NCBI RefSeq assembly: GCF_004614195.1
Contig: NZ_SPUM01000031.1
Span: 1-64,000 of the forward strand
Reading direction: 5' to 3'
Source: Massilia horti
GTDB lineage: Bacteria > Pseudomonadota > Gammaproteobacteria > Burkholderiales > Burkholderiaceae_D
DNA length: 64,000 nt
Positions 9,545 through 19,800 of this stretch are shown in pieces. Under the pieces are notes generated by a model. That model did not search any database and was not told the DNA's origin. It worked only from the letters and a program-made list of their open reading frames with translations. Position 1 is the stretch's first letter. The number at the start of each line of letters is the position of its first letter. The translations under genes and the position numbers were made by a program.

Positions 9545-10396
9545 ATGAGAACGTACGTCATCGGCGACCTGCAGGGTTGCGCCCACGAGGCGCAGGTCCT
9601 GCTCGACCACATTTACGAAGACGCGGGCGGGGATGCGCGCATCCTGTTCGTGGGCGACCTGATCAACCGCGGCCCGCAATCGCTGGCCGCGCTACGGCGC
9701 ATCAAGGCGCTGTCCGAGGCAAGCGGCGGCAAGGTCGAAGCCCTGCTCGGCAACCACGACCTGCACCTCCTGGCGGTGGCGGCCGGGGCCCGGCAGCTCG
9801 GCAAGTCCGACACGCTGGGCGAGATCCTCGCCGCGCCCGACCGCGACGAACTGATCGCATGGCTGCGCCAACGTCCGCTCGCGATGTTCGTCGACGCGCA
9901 CCTGCTGGTGCATGCGGGCGTGCCGCCGCAATGGAGCGCGGCCAAAACCATGGCGCTCGCGGGCGAAGTCGAAGCGGTGCTGCGCAGCGACGAATGGATT
10001 GGCTTTCTCGGCCAGATGTACGGCAACGAGCCTGATCGCTGGGACGACGCGCTGGAAGGCGTTGCGCGCCTGCGCTGCATCGTCAACGCGCTCACCCGCC
10101 TGCGCCTGTGCGAGCCGGACGGCACGATGGACTTCATCCACAAGGAAAGCGACCGCGGACCGGAGGGGTCGACCCTGCTGCCGTGGTTCGAAGTTCCGGG
10201 CCGCCAGACGGCCGACGTGACGGTGGTGTTCGGGCACTGGTCGGCGATGGGGCTGGTGCTGCGGCCGAACCTGGTGGGACTGGACAGCGGCTGCGTCTGG
10301 GGCGGCAAGCTCAGTGCCGTGTGCCTGGACGACCGCGCGCTCCTGCAGGTGGACTGCCCGGAGTACCGCCCGCACAGCGGCGCAAAACCCTCGTAG
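9545..10396 (+). CDS. apaH: Symmetrical bis(5'-nucleosyl)-tetraphosphatase
   Basis: ApaH hydrolyses diadenosine tetraphosphate (Ap4A) symmetrically to two ADP; related enzymes also decap NpnN-RNA. The 283-residue metallophosphatase shows the three signature blocks [14 protein letters not shown] and GNHD at the N-terminus, and a later VFGHWSAMG histidine block. I start at ATG 9545 ([12 protein letters not shown]); a much longer open frame upstream is only a shadow of rfbB. The stop TAG is formed inside the palindromic repeat that begins at 10392, so the last codons are repeat-derived. The convergent neighbour is plsC. Confidence 0.94.
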   Translation: MRTYVIGDLQGCAHEAQVLLDHIYEDAGGDARILFVGDLINRGPQSLAALRRIKALSEASGGKVEALLGNHDLHLLAVAAGARQLGKSDTLGEILAAPDRDELIAWLRQRPLAMFVDAHLLVHAGVPPQWSAAKTMALAGEVEAVLRSDEWIGFLGQMYGNEPDRWDDALEGVARLRCIVNALTRLRLCEPDGTMDFIHKESDRGPEGSTLLPWFEVPGRQTADVTVVFGHWSAMGLVLRPNLVGLDSGCVWGGKLSAVCLDDRALLQVDCPEYRPHSGAKPS

Positions 10397-10540
10397 GGTG
10401 CGCACCTGTGCGCACGCGGTTCGCGAGGGTGGCGTCACGAGGCAGCAGCCGCAAGTCAGCATGCGGTGACTACGCGCACGCCAACTCTGCGCAACCGTAC
10501 CGCGTGCGCACAGGTCCTCGGCGGCCCCGCGCACCCTACG
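10392..10540. repeat. Palindromic intergenic repeat, inverted pair
   Basis: The left unit is cgtagggtgcgcacctgtgc then gcacgcgg (from 10392). The right unit begins at about 10498 as accgcgtgcgcacagg, carries an interior GGCGGCCCCGCGC and ends caccctacg at 10540. The two units are inverted with respect to each other, with about 75 unrelated bases between. The element fills the gap between the convergent apaH and plsC genes and supplies the apaH stop codon. Confidence 0.8.
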
Positions 10541-10545
10541 ATTTT

Positions 10546-11283
10546 TCAAGTCCGCGGCCGCAGCGCCCCGGCCACCGCCGACTGCGCCGCCTTGGCCAGC
10601 TCGCGGCGATGCGTCCCATTGGTCGCGATCGGCGCGAGGCACGTCAGGCGCGCCAGCACCGGCTCGCCCGACAGGATCATGAACAGGCTGTCGACAAAGG
10701 TGGTCTCCCCCACATAATCGACCGCGCCGTGATGTCCGCCCCGGCCATCGACATACTCCAGCGCAAACGGCTGGATTGCCACGTCGGCGTCGCGCGCAGC
10801 CTCGAACAGGTTGGCATGGAACGGCAGCAGTGTGCCCTGGAGCGCGGTCGTCCCTTCCGGGAAAAACGCGACCCGGTTGCCCTGTGCCAGCACCGCCACC
10901 AGATCCTTGAAGATGTCGCGCAGGTCGCGCCGCTTGCCGCGCTCGATGAACACCGTGCCGGCGCTCGCGACCAGCCAGCCGAGCAGCGGCCAGCGCCGGA
11001 TCTCGGCCTTGGCCACGAAGCGGCAAGGGTACAGGGAATTGATGACGAAGATATCGAGCCACGAAATGTGGTTGGCCACGATCAGCGCGCACGGGAGCGC
11101 CTGGTTGCCCGGCACCTGCTCGACCGTGACGCGGCACAGCCCGAGCAGGCGGCGCGACCAGTTGCGAATGAGCCGGTCACGCCGCGTCCAGCTCGCCCAT
11201 GGGAACACCAGCGCGCACGTGCAAAGGCCGGCGCACAGGTGGAGGACGACGCGGGTCAGGCGCCAGGCGAGCTGGATGTTCAA
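10546..11283 (-). CDS. plsC: 1-acyl-sn-glycerol-3-phosphate acyltransferase
   Basis: PlsC-family enzymes acylate lysophosphatidic acid to phosphatidic acid at the inner membrane. The 245-residue protein has an N-terminal hydrophobic segment (about residues 10-30), the catalytic NHISWLD (HX4D) and the acceptor-site FPEGTT motif. It is the last gene of the leftward yqgE-ruvX-pyrR-pyrB-pyrC'-plsC cluster, 73 bases after pyrC'. Other acyltransferases of this superfamily, such as ornithine-lipid or haemolysin-type, share these motifs, so the acyl acceptor is inferred. Confidence 0.87.
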   Translation of the reverse strand: MNIQLAWRLTRVVLHLCAGLCTCALVFPWASWTRRDRLIRNWSRRLLGLCRVTVEQVPGNQALPCALIVANHISWLDIFVINSLYPCRFVAKAEIRRWPLLGWLVASAGTVFIERGKRRDLRDIFKDLVAVLAQGNRVAFFPEGTTALQGTLLPFHANLFEAARDADVAIQPFALEYVDGRGGHHGAVDYVGETTFVDSLFMILSGEPVLARLTCLAPIATNGTHRRELAKAAQSAVAGALRPRT

Positions 11284-11356
11284 GTTATTCCATACATACT
11301 TAAGGGCACTCGATTGTACCCTTGCGGCCGGGACCGCCGCAAAGGGCGGTAGCCCG

Positions 11357-12646
11357 CTAGCGCTCGTAGGCGACTCGGCCGGCGACGATCGTCGCCTGCA
11401 CCCGGCCGGGCAGCTCGTAGCCGAGGAACGGCGTGTGCTTGCCCTGGCTGGCCAGCGCGCCCGGCGTCACCGTCCAGCGCACCTGCGGGTCGAACAGCAC
11501 CAGGTCGGCGCTGGCGCCGACCGACAGGTGCCCGGCCGGGAGCTGGGCGATGCGGGCCGCATCGATCGTGATCCTGGCGATCGCGTGGCGCAGCGCCGCC
11601 TCGGCACCCACGCCGCGCTGCTCCTCGGCCCACTTGAGCATCAGCGACAGCAGCAGTTCCAGGCCAGTGGCGCCAGGCGACGCCTCCGCGAACGGCAGCA
11701 GCTTTTCATCGTCATCCACCGGAGTGTGGTCCGAGCAGACCGCGTCAACCGTCCCGTCGAGCAGGGCGGCGCGGATCGCGTCGCGATCGCGCTGGCTGCG
11801 CAGCGGCGGCGTCAGGCGCGCGTTCGGGTCGAAAAAGCCGATGTCGGCGTCGGTCATGTGCAGGTGGTGGATGCCGACGTCGCAGGTGACCGCCAGCCCC
11901 TCGGCCTTCGCCGCGCGCACCAGCTCCAGGCCGGCGTTCGATGAGATGCGGCACAGGTGCACGCGCGCGCCGGTGGCGCGCACCAGCTCGAAGATCGTGT
12001 GCAGGGCGATGGTTTCGGACATCACCGGCACGCCGGACAGGCCAAGGCGCGAGGCCAGCGGGCCGCTGTGCGCCACGCCGCCGCGGCCGATGTGCGGGTC
12101 CTGCGGGCGCAGCCACACCGTGTAGCCGAAGGTCTTCGCGTACTGCAGCGCGCGCATCAGCACGGTGGTGTCGCCGATCGGGACCTCGGCCTGGGAAAAG
12201 CCGATGCAACCCGCTTCGGTCAGCTCGGCCATCTCGGTCAGCGCCTGGCCCTTCAGGCCCACGGTCAGCGCGCCCAGCGGGTGCACGTGCGCCCGGTTCA
12301 GGATGCGCGCACGGTGCTTGAGCATCTCGACCAGGCCCGGTTCGTCCAGCACCGGGTCGGTATCCGGCGGGCAGACCAGGGTCGTCACCCCGCCATGCAT
12401 CGCGGCGTGCATTTCCGATTCCAGCGTGGCCTTGTATTCGTAGCCCGGCTCGCGCAGGCGCGCCGACAAATCGACCAATCCCGGCGCGACCACCAGGCCC
12501 GACGCGTCGATCGTGCGCACGGCGTCGAAACCGGCTGGCGGATGGTCGACCGCGGCTACCTTGCCGTCGGCGATAAACAGGTCCTTGACCGAATCAATAC
12601 CGTTCGCCGGGTCGACCAGTCGCCCGTTCTTGATATGTAGTTTCAT
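11357..12646 (-). CDS. pyrX: Dihydroorotase-like protein PyrC' (probably non-catalytic)
   Basis: The 429-residue amidohydrolase fold matches class I dihydroorotases along its length, with a conserved SDHTPVDDD near residue 310. The metal-binding HxH motif, normally DxHxHxREPG, is replaced by [10 protein letters not shown]: both histidines are lost (to Ser and Arg). Pseudomonads and related bacteria have such an inactive homologue, which is needed structurally to assemble aspartate transcarbamoylase. The start overlaps the pyrB stop by four bases, consistent with a complex with PyrB. The real dihydroorotase must be encoded elsewhere. The defect is read directly from sequence; the structural role is from knowledge of the family. 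Confidence 0.87.
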   Translation of the reverse strand: MKLHIKNGRLVDPANGIDSVKDLFIADGKVAAVDHPPAGFDAVRTIDASGLVVAPGLVDLSARLREPGYEYKATLESEMHAAMHGGVTTLVCPPDTDPVLDEPGLVEMLKHRARILNRAHVHPLGALTVGLKGQALTEMAELTEAGCIGFSQAEVPIGDTTVLMRALQYAKTFGYTVWLRPQDPHIGRGGVAHSGPLASRLGLSGVPVMSETIALHTIFELVRATGARVHLCRISSNAGLELVRAAKAEGLAVTCDVGIHHLHMTDADIGFFDPNARLTPPLRSQRDRDAIRAALLDGTVDAVCSDHTPVDDDEKLLPFAEASPGATGLELLLSLMLKWAEEQRGVGAEAALRHAIARITIDAARIAQLPAGHLSVGASADLVLFDPQVRWTVTPGALASQGKHTPFLGYELPGRVQATIVAGRVAYER

Positions 12647-13608
12647 CCGTGGGTTCCCGCCAAAATACTCATTACCGCCATCCGCACCGCAATGCCGAAA
12701 GTCACCTGCGGCAGGATCACCGCCTGCGCGCCATCCGCGACCGCCGAGTCGATTTCCACGCCGCGGTTCATCGGGCCCGGGTGCATCACGATTGCATCCG
12801 GCTTGGCCAGCGCCAGGCGCTCCGGCGTCAGGCCGTAGCTCTTGAAATACTCCTGGGCAGAAGGCAGCAGCGCGCCGGTCATGCGCTCGTTCTGCAGCCG
12901 CAGCATGATGATCACGTCGACATCCTTCAGGCCCTCGTCCATGTCGGTGAACACGCGCACGCCCATCTGTTCCAGGCCTCCCGGCAGCAGCGTGTGCGGG
13001 CCGATCGCGCGCACCTCGGGCACGCCCAGCGTGGTCAGGGCGTGGATGTCCGAGCGCGCCACGCGGCTGTGCAGGATGTCGCCCACGATCGCCACCGTCA
13101 GGTTGTTGAAGTCCTTCTTGTAGTGGCGGATCGTGTACATGTCCAGCAGGCCCTGGGTCGGGTGCGCGTGGCGTCCGTCGCCGGCGTTGACCACGTGGAT
13201 GTCGTGACGGCCGGTTTCGTTCAGGTGCTTGGCGATCAGGTACGGCGCGCCCGACTGCGAATGGCGCACCACGAACATGTCGGCATGCATGGCCGACAGG
13301 TTGTCGATCGTGTCCAGCAGCGACTCGCCTTTGGCTGTAGAGGATGCGGCGATGTTCAGGTTGATGACGTCGGCCGACAGGCGCTTGGACGCGATCTCGA
13401 AGGTGGTGCGGGTGCGCGTGGAGTTCTCGAAGAACAGGTTGAACACGCTTTTGCCGCGCATGAGCGGCACCTTCTTCACTTCCCGGTCCGAGATGCCGAC
13501 GAAACTCGAAGCGGTATCGAGGATGTGGTAGATGATCGACCTGGGCAGCCCTTCGATCGTCAAGAGATGCTGCAGTTCGCCGTTTTTGTTCAGTTGCGGG
13601 TTAAGCAT
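12643..13608 (-). CDS. pyrB: Aspartate carbamoyltransferase, catalytic chain
   Basis: PyrB condenses carbamoyl phosphate with aspartate in pyrimidine synthesis. The 321-residue protein carries the carbamoyl-phosphate loop [23 protein letters not shown], and the C-terminal [11 protein letters not shown] place the start at 13608 ([16 protein letters not shown]), eight bases overlapping the pyrR stop; the extension to 13641 lies in pyrR. No regulatory pyrI chain is nearby. Together with the degenerate pyrC' downstream this resembles the dodecameric PyrB/PyrC' type of enzyme. Confidence 0.95.
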   Translation of the reverse strand: MLNPQLNKNGELQHLLTIEGLPRSIIYHILDTASSFVGISDREVKKVPLMRGKSVFNLFFENSTRTRTTFEIASKRLSADVINLNIAASSTAKGESLLDTIDNLSAMHADMFVVRHSQSGAPYLIAKHLNETGRHDIHVVNAGDGRHAHPTQGLLDMYTIRHYKKDFNNLTVAIVGDILHSRVARSDIHALTTLGVPEVRAIGPHTLLPGGLEQMGVRVFTDMDEGLKDVDVIIMLRLQNERMTGALLPSAQEYFKSYGLTPERLALAKPDAIVMHPGPMNRGVEIDSAVADGAQAVILPQVTFGIAVRMAVMSILAGTHG

Positions 13609-14125
13609 TGTCGTCTTCAATCGTGAGCGAGAGTTGACCATGGCTGTCGCGCTGCAGGGCGAGCGAACGGCCCGGCTGCAGGGTCAGCTGCTGTCCGACG
13701 AAATCAGCCGCCACCGGCAGTTCGCGTCCGCCACGGTCAACCAGCGCGGCCAGCTTGATGGCGGCCGGGCGCCCGTAGTCGAACAGCACGTTGATCGCGG
13801 CGCGCGTGGTGCGGCCGGTGTACAGCACGTCGTCCACCAACAGGATGGTGGCGCCGTCGACGTTAAAGCCGATCTGGGTCGGCTTGACCTCGGGGTGCAG
13901 GCCCTTCTTGGCATAATCGTCGCGATAGAACGAGACGTCGATGAAACCCAGGCGTGCCGTGAGGCCGAGATCGCGCGCAAGGCGCTCGGCAAGCCAGGCA
14001 CCGCCTGAGTAGATGCCGATGATGGCAGGGTCCGGCACGCCCGCCAGGCTAGATCGGACCTGTTCGAGCAGCGCGCGGTACAGCGCCTCGGCGTCGAATT
14101 CGCTAGTTGATGTTGGCATGGTCAT
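13601..14125 (-). CDS. pyrR: Bifunctional pyr operon regulator / uracil phosphoribosyltransferase
   Basis: The 174-residue PRPP-binding protein has the PRTase signature [17 protein letters not shown] near residue 100. In Bacillus, PyrR attenuates pyr transcription by binding RNA and has weak uracil phosphoribosyltransferase activity; in betaproteobacteria the regulatory mechanism is less clear. It overlaps the 3' end of ruvX by 23 bases and the start of pyrB by eight, so translation is tightly coupled. An in-frame ATG six bases later (14119) is an alternative start. I do not see an obvious PyrR-binding attenuator in the short junctions. Confidence 0.9.
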   Translation of the reverse strand: MTMPTSTSEFDAEALYRALLEQVRSSLAGVPDPAIIGIYSGGAWLAERLARDLGLTARLGFIDVSFYRDDYAKKGLHPEVKPTQIGFNVDGATILLVDDVLYTGRTTRAAINVLFDYGRPAAIKLAALVDRGGRELPVAADFVGQQLTLQPGRSLALQRDSHGQLSLTIEDDNA

Positions 14126-14498
14126 CCAGGTATTGTTGCAAAATGATGGCGGCGGCCTTGGCGTCGATGATCTCGCCGCGCTTTTGGGGGATCACGGCCG
14201 ACGAATAGCGCTCGTCGACCAGCTCGACCGGCAGGTTGAAGCGGCCGTGCAGCTGATTGGCGAAGCGCCGTGAACGCAGGGTCATCTCATGCTCGGCGCC
14301 GTCCGGGTGGCGCGGCTCGCCGACCACCAGCCGCGCCGGGCGCCACTGTTCAATCAGTTCGCCGATGATTCTGAACCGGGTCGCGTTGTCGATGGCCTTG
14401 ATGACGGTGAGTGGTTGCGCCTGCCCCGTGAGGGTGTTCCCCATCGCGATGCCGATACGCTTGACGCCGAAGTCGAATCCGAAAACGATGTCAACCAT
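14103..14498 (-). CDS. ruvX: Putative pre-16S rRNA nuclease (YqgF/RuvX family)
   Basis: The 131-residue protein of the YqgF/RuvX RNase H-like fold begins MVDIVFGFDFGVKRIGIAMG, with the catalytic first Asp in FGFDFG. VVGEPRHPDG and DERYSSAVIPQ are also conserved; the C-terminal DAKAAAIILQQYL holds the last acidic residue. The family processes the 5' end of 16S rRNA. The start is two bases after the yqgE stop; the long extra N-terminus of the open frame is a yqgE shadow. The yqgE-ruvX pair is widely conserved. Confidence 0.94.
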   Translation of the reverse strand: MVDIVFGFDFGVKRIGIAMGNTLTGQAQPLTVIKAIDNATRFRIIGELIEQWRPARLVVGEPRHPDGAEHEMTLRSRRFANQLHGRFNLPVELVDERYSSAVIPQKRGEIIDAKAAAIILQQYLDDHANIN

Positions 14499-14500
14499 TG

Positions 14501-15163
14501 TCACGCATGGCCGGCCTCGGAAGCGAGCATCAGCGGATCGATGCCGAGCAGCTTGATGGCGGCATTGTAGCGCTCCTCGATCGGCAGGTCGAACAGCACG
14601 TGCGCGTTGGCGCCCACCGTGAGCCAGCCGTTGCGGGCGATTTCCTCTTCCAGCTGCCCCGGGCTCCAGCCGGCATAGCCGATCGAGACCAGCATGCGCT
14701 GCGGACCGCCGCCGGCGGCCACTGCCTCGAGTACGTCGATCGAGGTGGTGAAGGCGACTTCGTCGGTGACCGACAGCGAGGACGAGTAGCGCCCGCCGGG
14801 CGAATGCAGCACGAAGCCGCGGTCGTCCTGCACCGGGCCGCCGAACATGATCGGCTCGCTGCCCACGCGGCTCTTCAGGCCGTCGGCCAGCTTGAGGTCG
14901 ATGCGGTCGAACAGCACGTCCATCGTCATGTCGGTCGGCTTGTTGATCACGACGCCGAGCACGCCCTTGTCGTTGTGCTCGCAAATGTAGACCACGGTGC
15001 CGCCGAAGATCGGGTCCTGCATCGAGGGCATGGCAATCAGGAAGTGGTTGGCGAGGTTCAGGCCCGCTCTGGTAGCGCTTGCCGTACCGTGCCCAAGCTC
15101 GTTCTCTTGCTGCTGCGGCAGCGCGGGCATCGGTAGAGTTTTGCCGACTTTGCTCTTTTTCAT
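14501..15163 (-). CDS. yqgE: UPF0301 family protein YqgE
   Basis: YqgE is a conserved protein of unknown function (UPF0301/DUF179). The 220-residue product contains the family start NLANHFLIAMPSM near residue 37, followed by YICEHNDKGVLGVVINKP, and the C-terminal GYAGWSPGQLEEEI. The usual family length is about 185 residues, so the first 35 residues (KKSKVGKTLPMPALPQQQ and on) are an extension or a mis-set start. It is the first gene of the leftward ruvX-pyr cluster. Confidence 0.9.
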   Translation of the reverse strand: MKKSKVGKTLPMPALPQQQENELGHGTASATRAGLNLANHFLIAMPSMQDPIFGGTVVYICEHNDKGVLGVVINKPTDMTMDVLFDRIDLKLADGLKSRVGSEPIMFGGPVQDDRGFVLHSPGGRYSSSLSVTDEVAFTTSIDVLEAVAAGGGPQRMLVSIGYAGWSPGQLEEEIARNGWLTVGANAHVLFDLPIEERYNAAIKLLGIDPLMLASEAGHA

Positions 15164-15345
15164 ACGCGTACTCTCTTTTGGCTCACTCTCTATGACTTAC
15201 CGCTAGGTTCCGGACTACAACAGTTGGGCTTTTCGATAGTTTACACTGATTTGCGCCGGCGCCCCATGGTAGCGCCATGACGCGCGCCACCACCCTTAGA
15301 TGGTAATCAGGAAGTTTCTTTACCGCATTGATTCGGCACACATCG

Positions 15346-16794
15346 ATGAAAATAACCAATTCCCTGGTCTGGTTGCGGCGCGACCTGCGCAGCTTCGACC
15401 ACGCGGCCCTGCATCACGCGCTGGCCGCATCAGGGCGGGTTTACTGCGCCTTCGTGTTCGACGACGACATCCTCGCGCCGCTGCCGCGTGACGACCGGCG
15501 CGTGCACTTCATCCACGAGAGCCTCGCCGAACTGGACGCTGCGCTGCGCCGGCTTGGCGCGGGCCTGATCGTGCGCCGCGGCCGCGCACTGCCCGAGATC
15601 GTGCGCCTGGCCGCGGAGCTCCAAGTGGACGCGGTGTTTGCCAACCGTGACTACGAACCGCAAGCGATCACGCGCGACGCCGCGGTGGCGGCGGCACTGC
15701 GCGATGCGGGACGCGCGTTCCGCAGCTTCAAGGACCAGGTGGTGTTCGAGCAGGACGAGGTGATGACACAGGGCGGCGAGCCCTTCTCGGTGTTCACGCC
15801 ATACAAGAATGCCTGGCTCAAGCTGCTGGCGGCCGAACCGCAGGCAACGAGCCCGTTCACGATCGAACCGTTTCATGAGCGCTTCGCGAGCGCGCCGGAC
15901 GGCTGCGCGCTGCCCTCGCTCGGCGAGCTCGGTTTCATGGTCCCGCAGGCGCCAGCGAAACCCGCCGGCATGTCGGGCGCGGCCCAGCTGTTCGAGCGCT
16001 TCATCCCGTGCCTTGCGAACTACGGGACCGCGCGCGACTTTCCGGTCGAAGACGCCACATCCCGCCTGTCGATGCACCTGCGCTTCGGCACGACATCGGT
16101 GCGCTACCTGGTACGCACGGTACAGCAGTTGATGGCAAGCGGCGCGGGCGGGGCGGGAGCGTCATCGTGGCTGTCGGAACTGATCTGGCGCGAGTTCTAC
16201 CAGATGATCCTGTTCCATCACCCGCAGGTGGTGGAACACGCGTTCAAGCCGGCATACGACGCGATCGGGTGGGAAACCGGTCCGCAGGCGGACCAGGCAT
16301 TTGCGGCCTGGTGCGAAGGACGCACCGGGTATCCGCTGGTGGACGCCGCGATGGCGCAGTTGAACCAGACGGGGTTCATGCACAACCGGCTGCGGATGGT
16401 GACCGCCAGCTTCCTGGTCAAGGACCTGGGCATCGACTGGCGCCGCGGCGAGCGCTATTTCGCGCTGCACCTGAACGACTACGAGCTTGCGTCGAACAAC
16501 GGCGGCTGGCAGTGGGCCGCATCCACGGGCTGCGACGCGCAGCCGTGGTTCAGGATATTCAATCCGGTGACCCAGTCACGCAAATTCGATCCGCAGGGTG
16601 ACTTCATTCGACGTTGGGTGCCACGGCTGGCGGCGCTCGATGCGAAGCAGATCCATGCGCCGTGGCTGGCCGAGCCAGACGCGCTCAGTGCGACAGGTAT
16701 TGTGCTCGGCCGCGACTATCCGTTCCCGATAGTGGACCACGAACAGGCGCGCAAACACACGCTTGAGCGATATGAGGCCGTCAGGCGCACCTGA
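15346..16794 (+). CDS. phrB: Deoxyribodipyrimidine photolyase
   Basis: This class I cyclobutane-pyrimidine-dimer photolyase (482 residues) repairs UV lesions with blue light using FADH-. The N-terminal antenna domain begins [18 protein letters not shown]. The FAD-binding C-terminal part has HMHNRLRM-like [18 protein letters not shown] and [18 protein letters not shown], with the tryptophans of the electron-transfer chain. I choose ATG 15346; an upstream in-frame TTG at 15328 would add six residues. It converges with chpA, the stops being seven bases apart. Cryptochrome-type relatives exist but the sequence looks like a standard photolyase. Confidence 0.93.
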   Translation: MKITNSLVWLRRDLRSFDHAALHHALAASGRVYCAFVFDDDILAPLPRDDRRVHFIHESLAELDAALRRLGAGLIVRRGRALPEIVRLAAELQVDAVFANRDYEPQAITRDAAVAAALRDAGRAFRSFKDQVVFEQDEVMTQGGEPFSVFTPYKNAWLKLLAAEPQATSPFTIEPFHERFASAPDGCALPSLGELGFMVPQAPAKPAGMSGAAQLFERFIPCLANYGTARDFPVEDATSRLSMHLRFGTTSVRYLVRTVQQLMASGAGGAGASSWLSELIWREFYQMILFHHPQVVEHAFKPAYDAIGWETGPQADQAFAAWCEGRTGYPLVDAAMAQLNQTGFMHNRLRMVTASFLVKDLGIDWRRGERYFALHLNDYELASNNGGWQWAASTGCDAQPWFRIFNPVTQSRKFDPQGDFIRRWVPRLAALDAKQIHAPWLAEPDALSATGIVLGRDYPFPIVDHEQARKHTLERYEAVRRT

Positions 16795-16801
16795 CCGGCC
16801 T

Positions 16802-19800
16802 TCAACCAACCGGTTCCGCCACGCCTGAGCCGAGCAACTCCAGGATGGCCGCCAACAGGACAGGCTCCTGGAACGGCTTGCCGAAGTAGGCGTTCACCCC
16901 CAGGCCCAGCGCGTAGTTGCGGTGCTTGTCGGCGGTGCGCGAGGTCACCATCACGATCGGGATCGCCTGCGTGGCCGCGTTGCCGCGTACATGGCGCGTC
17001 AGGTCGAACCCGTCCATGCGCGGCATCTCGATATCGACCAGCATCAGGTCGGGCCTTGCCTCCTGCAGCTGTTCGAGCGCATCGACGCCATCCTTGGCCA
17101 GCATGACCTGGTAGCCTTCGCGCTCGAGCAGGCGCTGGGTGACCTTGCGCACGGTGAGCGAATCGTCCACCACCATGATCACATGGCGCCGCACCGCTTG
17201 CTGTCCGGGCGCGTTCGCCGCGAGCATGCGCCGCCAGGCGCCGCGCTGCGCCAGCGCCAGCGGATCGAGGATCAGCACGATGTCGCCGGAACCGAGCACG
17301 GTGGCGCCCGAGATACCGGCCACGCGCGAAAGCTGTACGCCGATGTTCTTGACCACCACCTCGCGATTACCCAGCACTTCGTCGATCCACAGCGCCATGC
17401 GCTCGTCGCCGCTTTTCAGAATCATCACCGGCGAGGAACGCCGGGGCGCAGACGGCGACGCCGTCTCGCCGAGCAGCGCCGGCAAGGCGTGCAGCGCCAC
17501 GCGCTGCCCCTGCACCGTCAAGGCGCCGGCCGCGTGCGCAGCCTCCAGTTCCGCATCGCGCACCTGCAGCACCTGCTCCACCAGGGTTGACGGCAGCGCA
17601 TGGGTTCTGCCGCCGGCGGCCACCAGCACCACCTGGGCCACGGCGAGCGTGAGCGGCAGACGGATTGTGAAGCGGGTGCCCTTGCCGGGCTCGGATGCAA
17701 CCGCCACCCGTCCGCCCAGCGCCTGCGCCTCGGAACGCACCACGTCCATGCCCACGCCGCGTCCGGCCAGTTCGGTCAGCGCCTGTGCGGTCGAAAAGCC
17801 CGGCGCGAAGATGAACTCCGCAGCCTGGGCGTCGGACACCTCGGCGTCCTCCGCCAGCAGAGCGCTGGCGCGCGCCTTGGCACGGATACGCGCCAGGTCA
17901 AGTCCTGCGCCGTCGTCCGAAAACTCGATCGCCACCTCGTTGCCCTGCTGGCTGACCTGGATCAGCAGTTCGCCGGTCTCCGGCTTGCCGCGCAGCGCGC
18001 GCTGCTCGCGCGTCTCGACGCCATGCACGATCGCGTTGCGCAGCAGGTGTTCGAATGGCGCGGCCATCTGCTCCAGCACGCTGCGGTCGATCTCGACCGC
18101 GCCGCCGCGAATGTCCAGGTTCACCCGCTTGTCGGTCTCCTTCGCGGTCTGGCGCGCGACCCGGAACAGGCGCTCGGACAGGCTCGCGAAAGGCACCATG
18201 CGCACCCGCATCAGGTCGCGCTGCAAGTCGCGTGTCAGGCGCGACTGCGATGCCAGGTCGGCGCCGGCGCCATCGACCGTGCGCGCCAGGCTCTCGTGGA
18301 ACGAAGCCACGTCGCTCACGCTCTCGGCCATCATGCGCGTCAGTTCCTGCAGGCGCGTGAAGCGGTCGAATTCAAGCGGGTCGAATTCGCGCTCGCCCGA
18401 AATCGACAGGCGCGACGCAATCTGCGATTCAGCCTGCAACTCGACTTCGCGCAGTTGCCGGCGCAGGCGCGCCAGGTGGTCGGAGAAGTCGGCCAGCGCC
18501 GTCTTGAGCGAACCAAACCGGGTTTCGATGCGCGAGCGTGTGATCGACACTTCGCCGGACTGGTTGACCAGGCGGTCGAGCACGTCCGCACGCACCCGCA
18601 CCAGCGGCGTGCGCGTGCCGTCGGCCGCGTCCCGCGCCGGCTCCGGCACTGGTCCGCGCGCAGGTGCAGCGCTCGACTCGCCCTGCTGCAACTGCTCGAA
18701 CAGCAGCAGCGCCTGGTCGTAGCTGGCCATCAGCTCGTCGAACATGTCCGCGGTCGCGCCTCCCCCGTGGACCATGCGCTCGATCTGGGTCTCCAGCTCG
18801 TGCGTGTGCTGACCCAGGCGCATGGCGCCGGCCATGCGCGCGCTGCCCTTGACGGTGTGCAGGGCACGCAGCAGGTGCTGGGCCTGCGCCGGGTCCGCAA
18901 GGTCCTGCTGCCACTGGCGCAGTCCCTTGCCGATTTGTGGGAACAGGTCGGCCGCCTCTTCCAGGAACACCGGCAGCAGGTCCGGGTCGAGGTCGTCGGA
19001 AAACAGCGTTTCGGCCGCCGGCCGTTCCGCCTGCACGCTGGCCGCGGCCGGCTCGTCTTGCGCCGCCTGTTCAAGCAGGGGTGGCGCCAGCGCCATCTCG
19101 GCTGCATCGAACCGGTTGTCGTCCGCCTCGGCTGCGAGGTCGACGGACTGTTCTTCGATGGCCTCGATCGGCGCAAGCGGCTGCCCTTCCGGCGTGCCGG
19201 TCAGCAGGCTTTCGTAGGTGGCCGCAAACAGTGCATCAAGCCCCTGCGCAGATTCGGAAGCGGCATCAATCATGGCGACGGCGGCGCCCAGTGTGTCCAG
19301 TTGCGCCATCAGTTCCGGCTGCTCTGGCGCCATGTCGCCGTGCGCGAACTCGTCCAGCATCGCCTGCGCGCGTTCGCGCGTGGCGTCGAGCAGGTCACGG
19401 CCGGCGTCATCAAGCACCCGGTCCGGGATGGCCAGCCGTTCGAGCGCCGCCTCGAGCGCGCCGGCCAGGTCGCGCAACGCGGCAAAGCCGACCGTGGCCG
19501 AGGTGCCGGCCAGCGTGTGCGCCGCCTTGATCGCCTGGCTTGAAGCGGGACGCGCAGGTTCGGCTCGCCACTGCTCCAGGTCCTGGGCCAGCGCACGCAC
19601 CAGCTGGCCGGCCTCGGCCTGATAAATGTTGTGCAAGGCGGCCGGAATCTCGCGCTCGCCGACACGTACGGTGCTCTCCGGCGTGGCAGCTTGCACTGGC
19701 TGGTCAAGCACGAACGGCCCGTCTTCCTGCACACGCGTTGCCGCGGCCACCAGCGCTTCCCCAATGCGGGACGACATGCCATCGGCGGCCAGCTCCGCGA

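Noticed and set aside
17600..19543. 647-residue plus-strand open frame
   Set aside because: It is antisense to chpA; the protein is Arg/His/Gln-rich without domain character.
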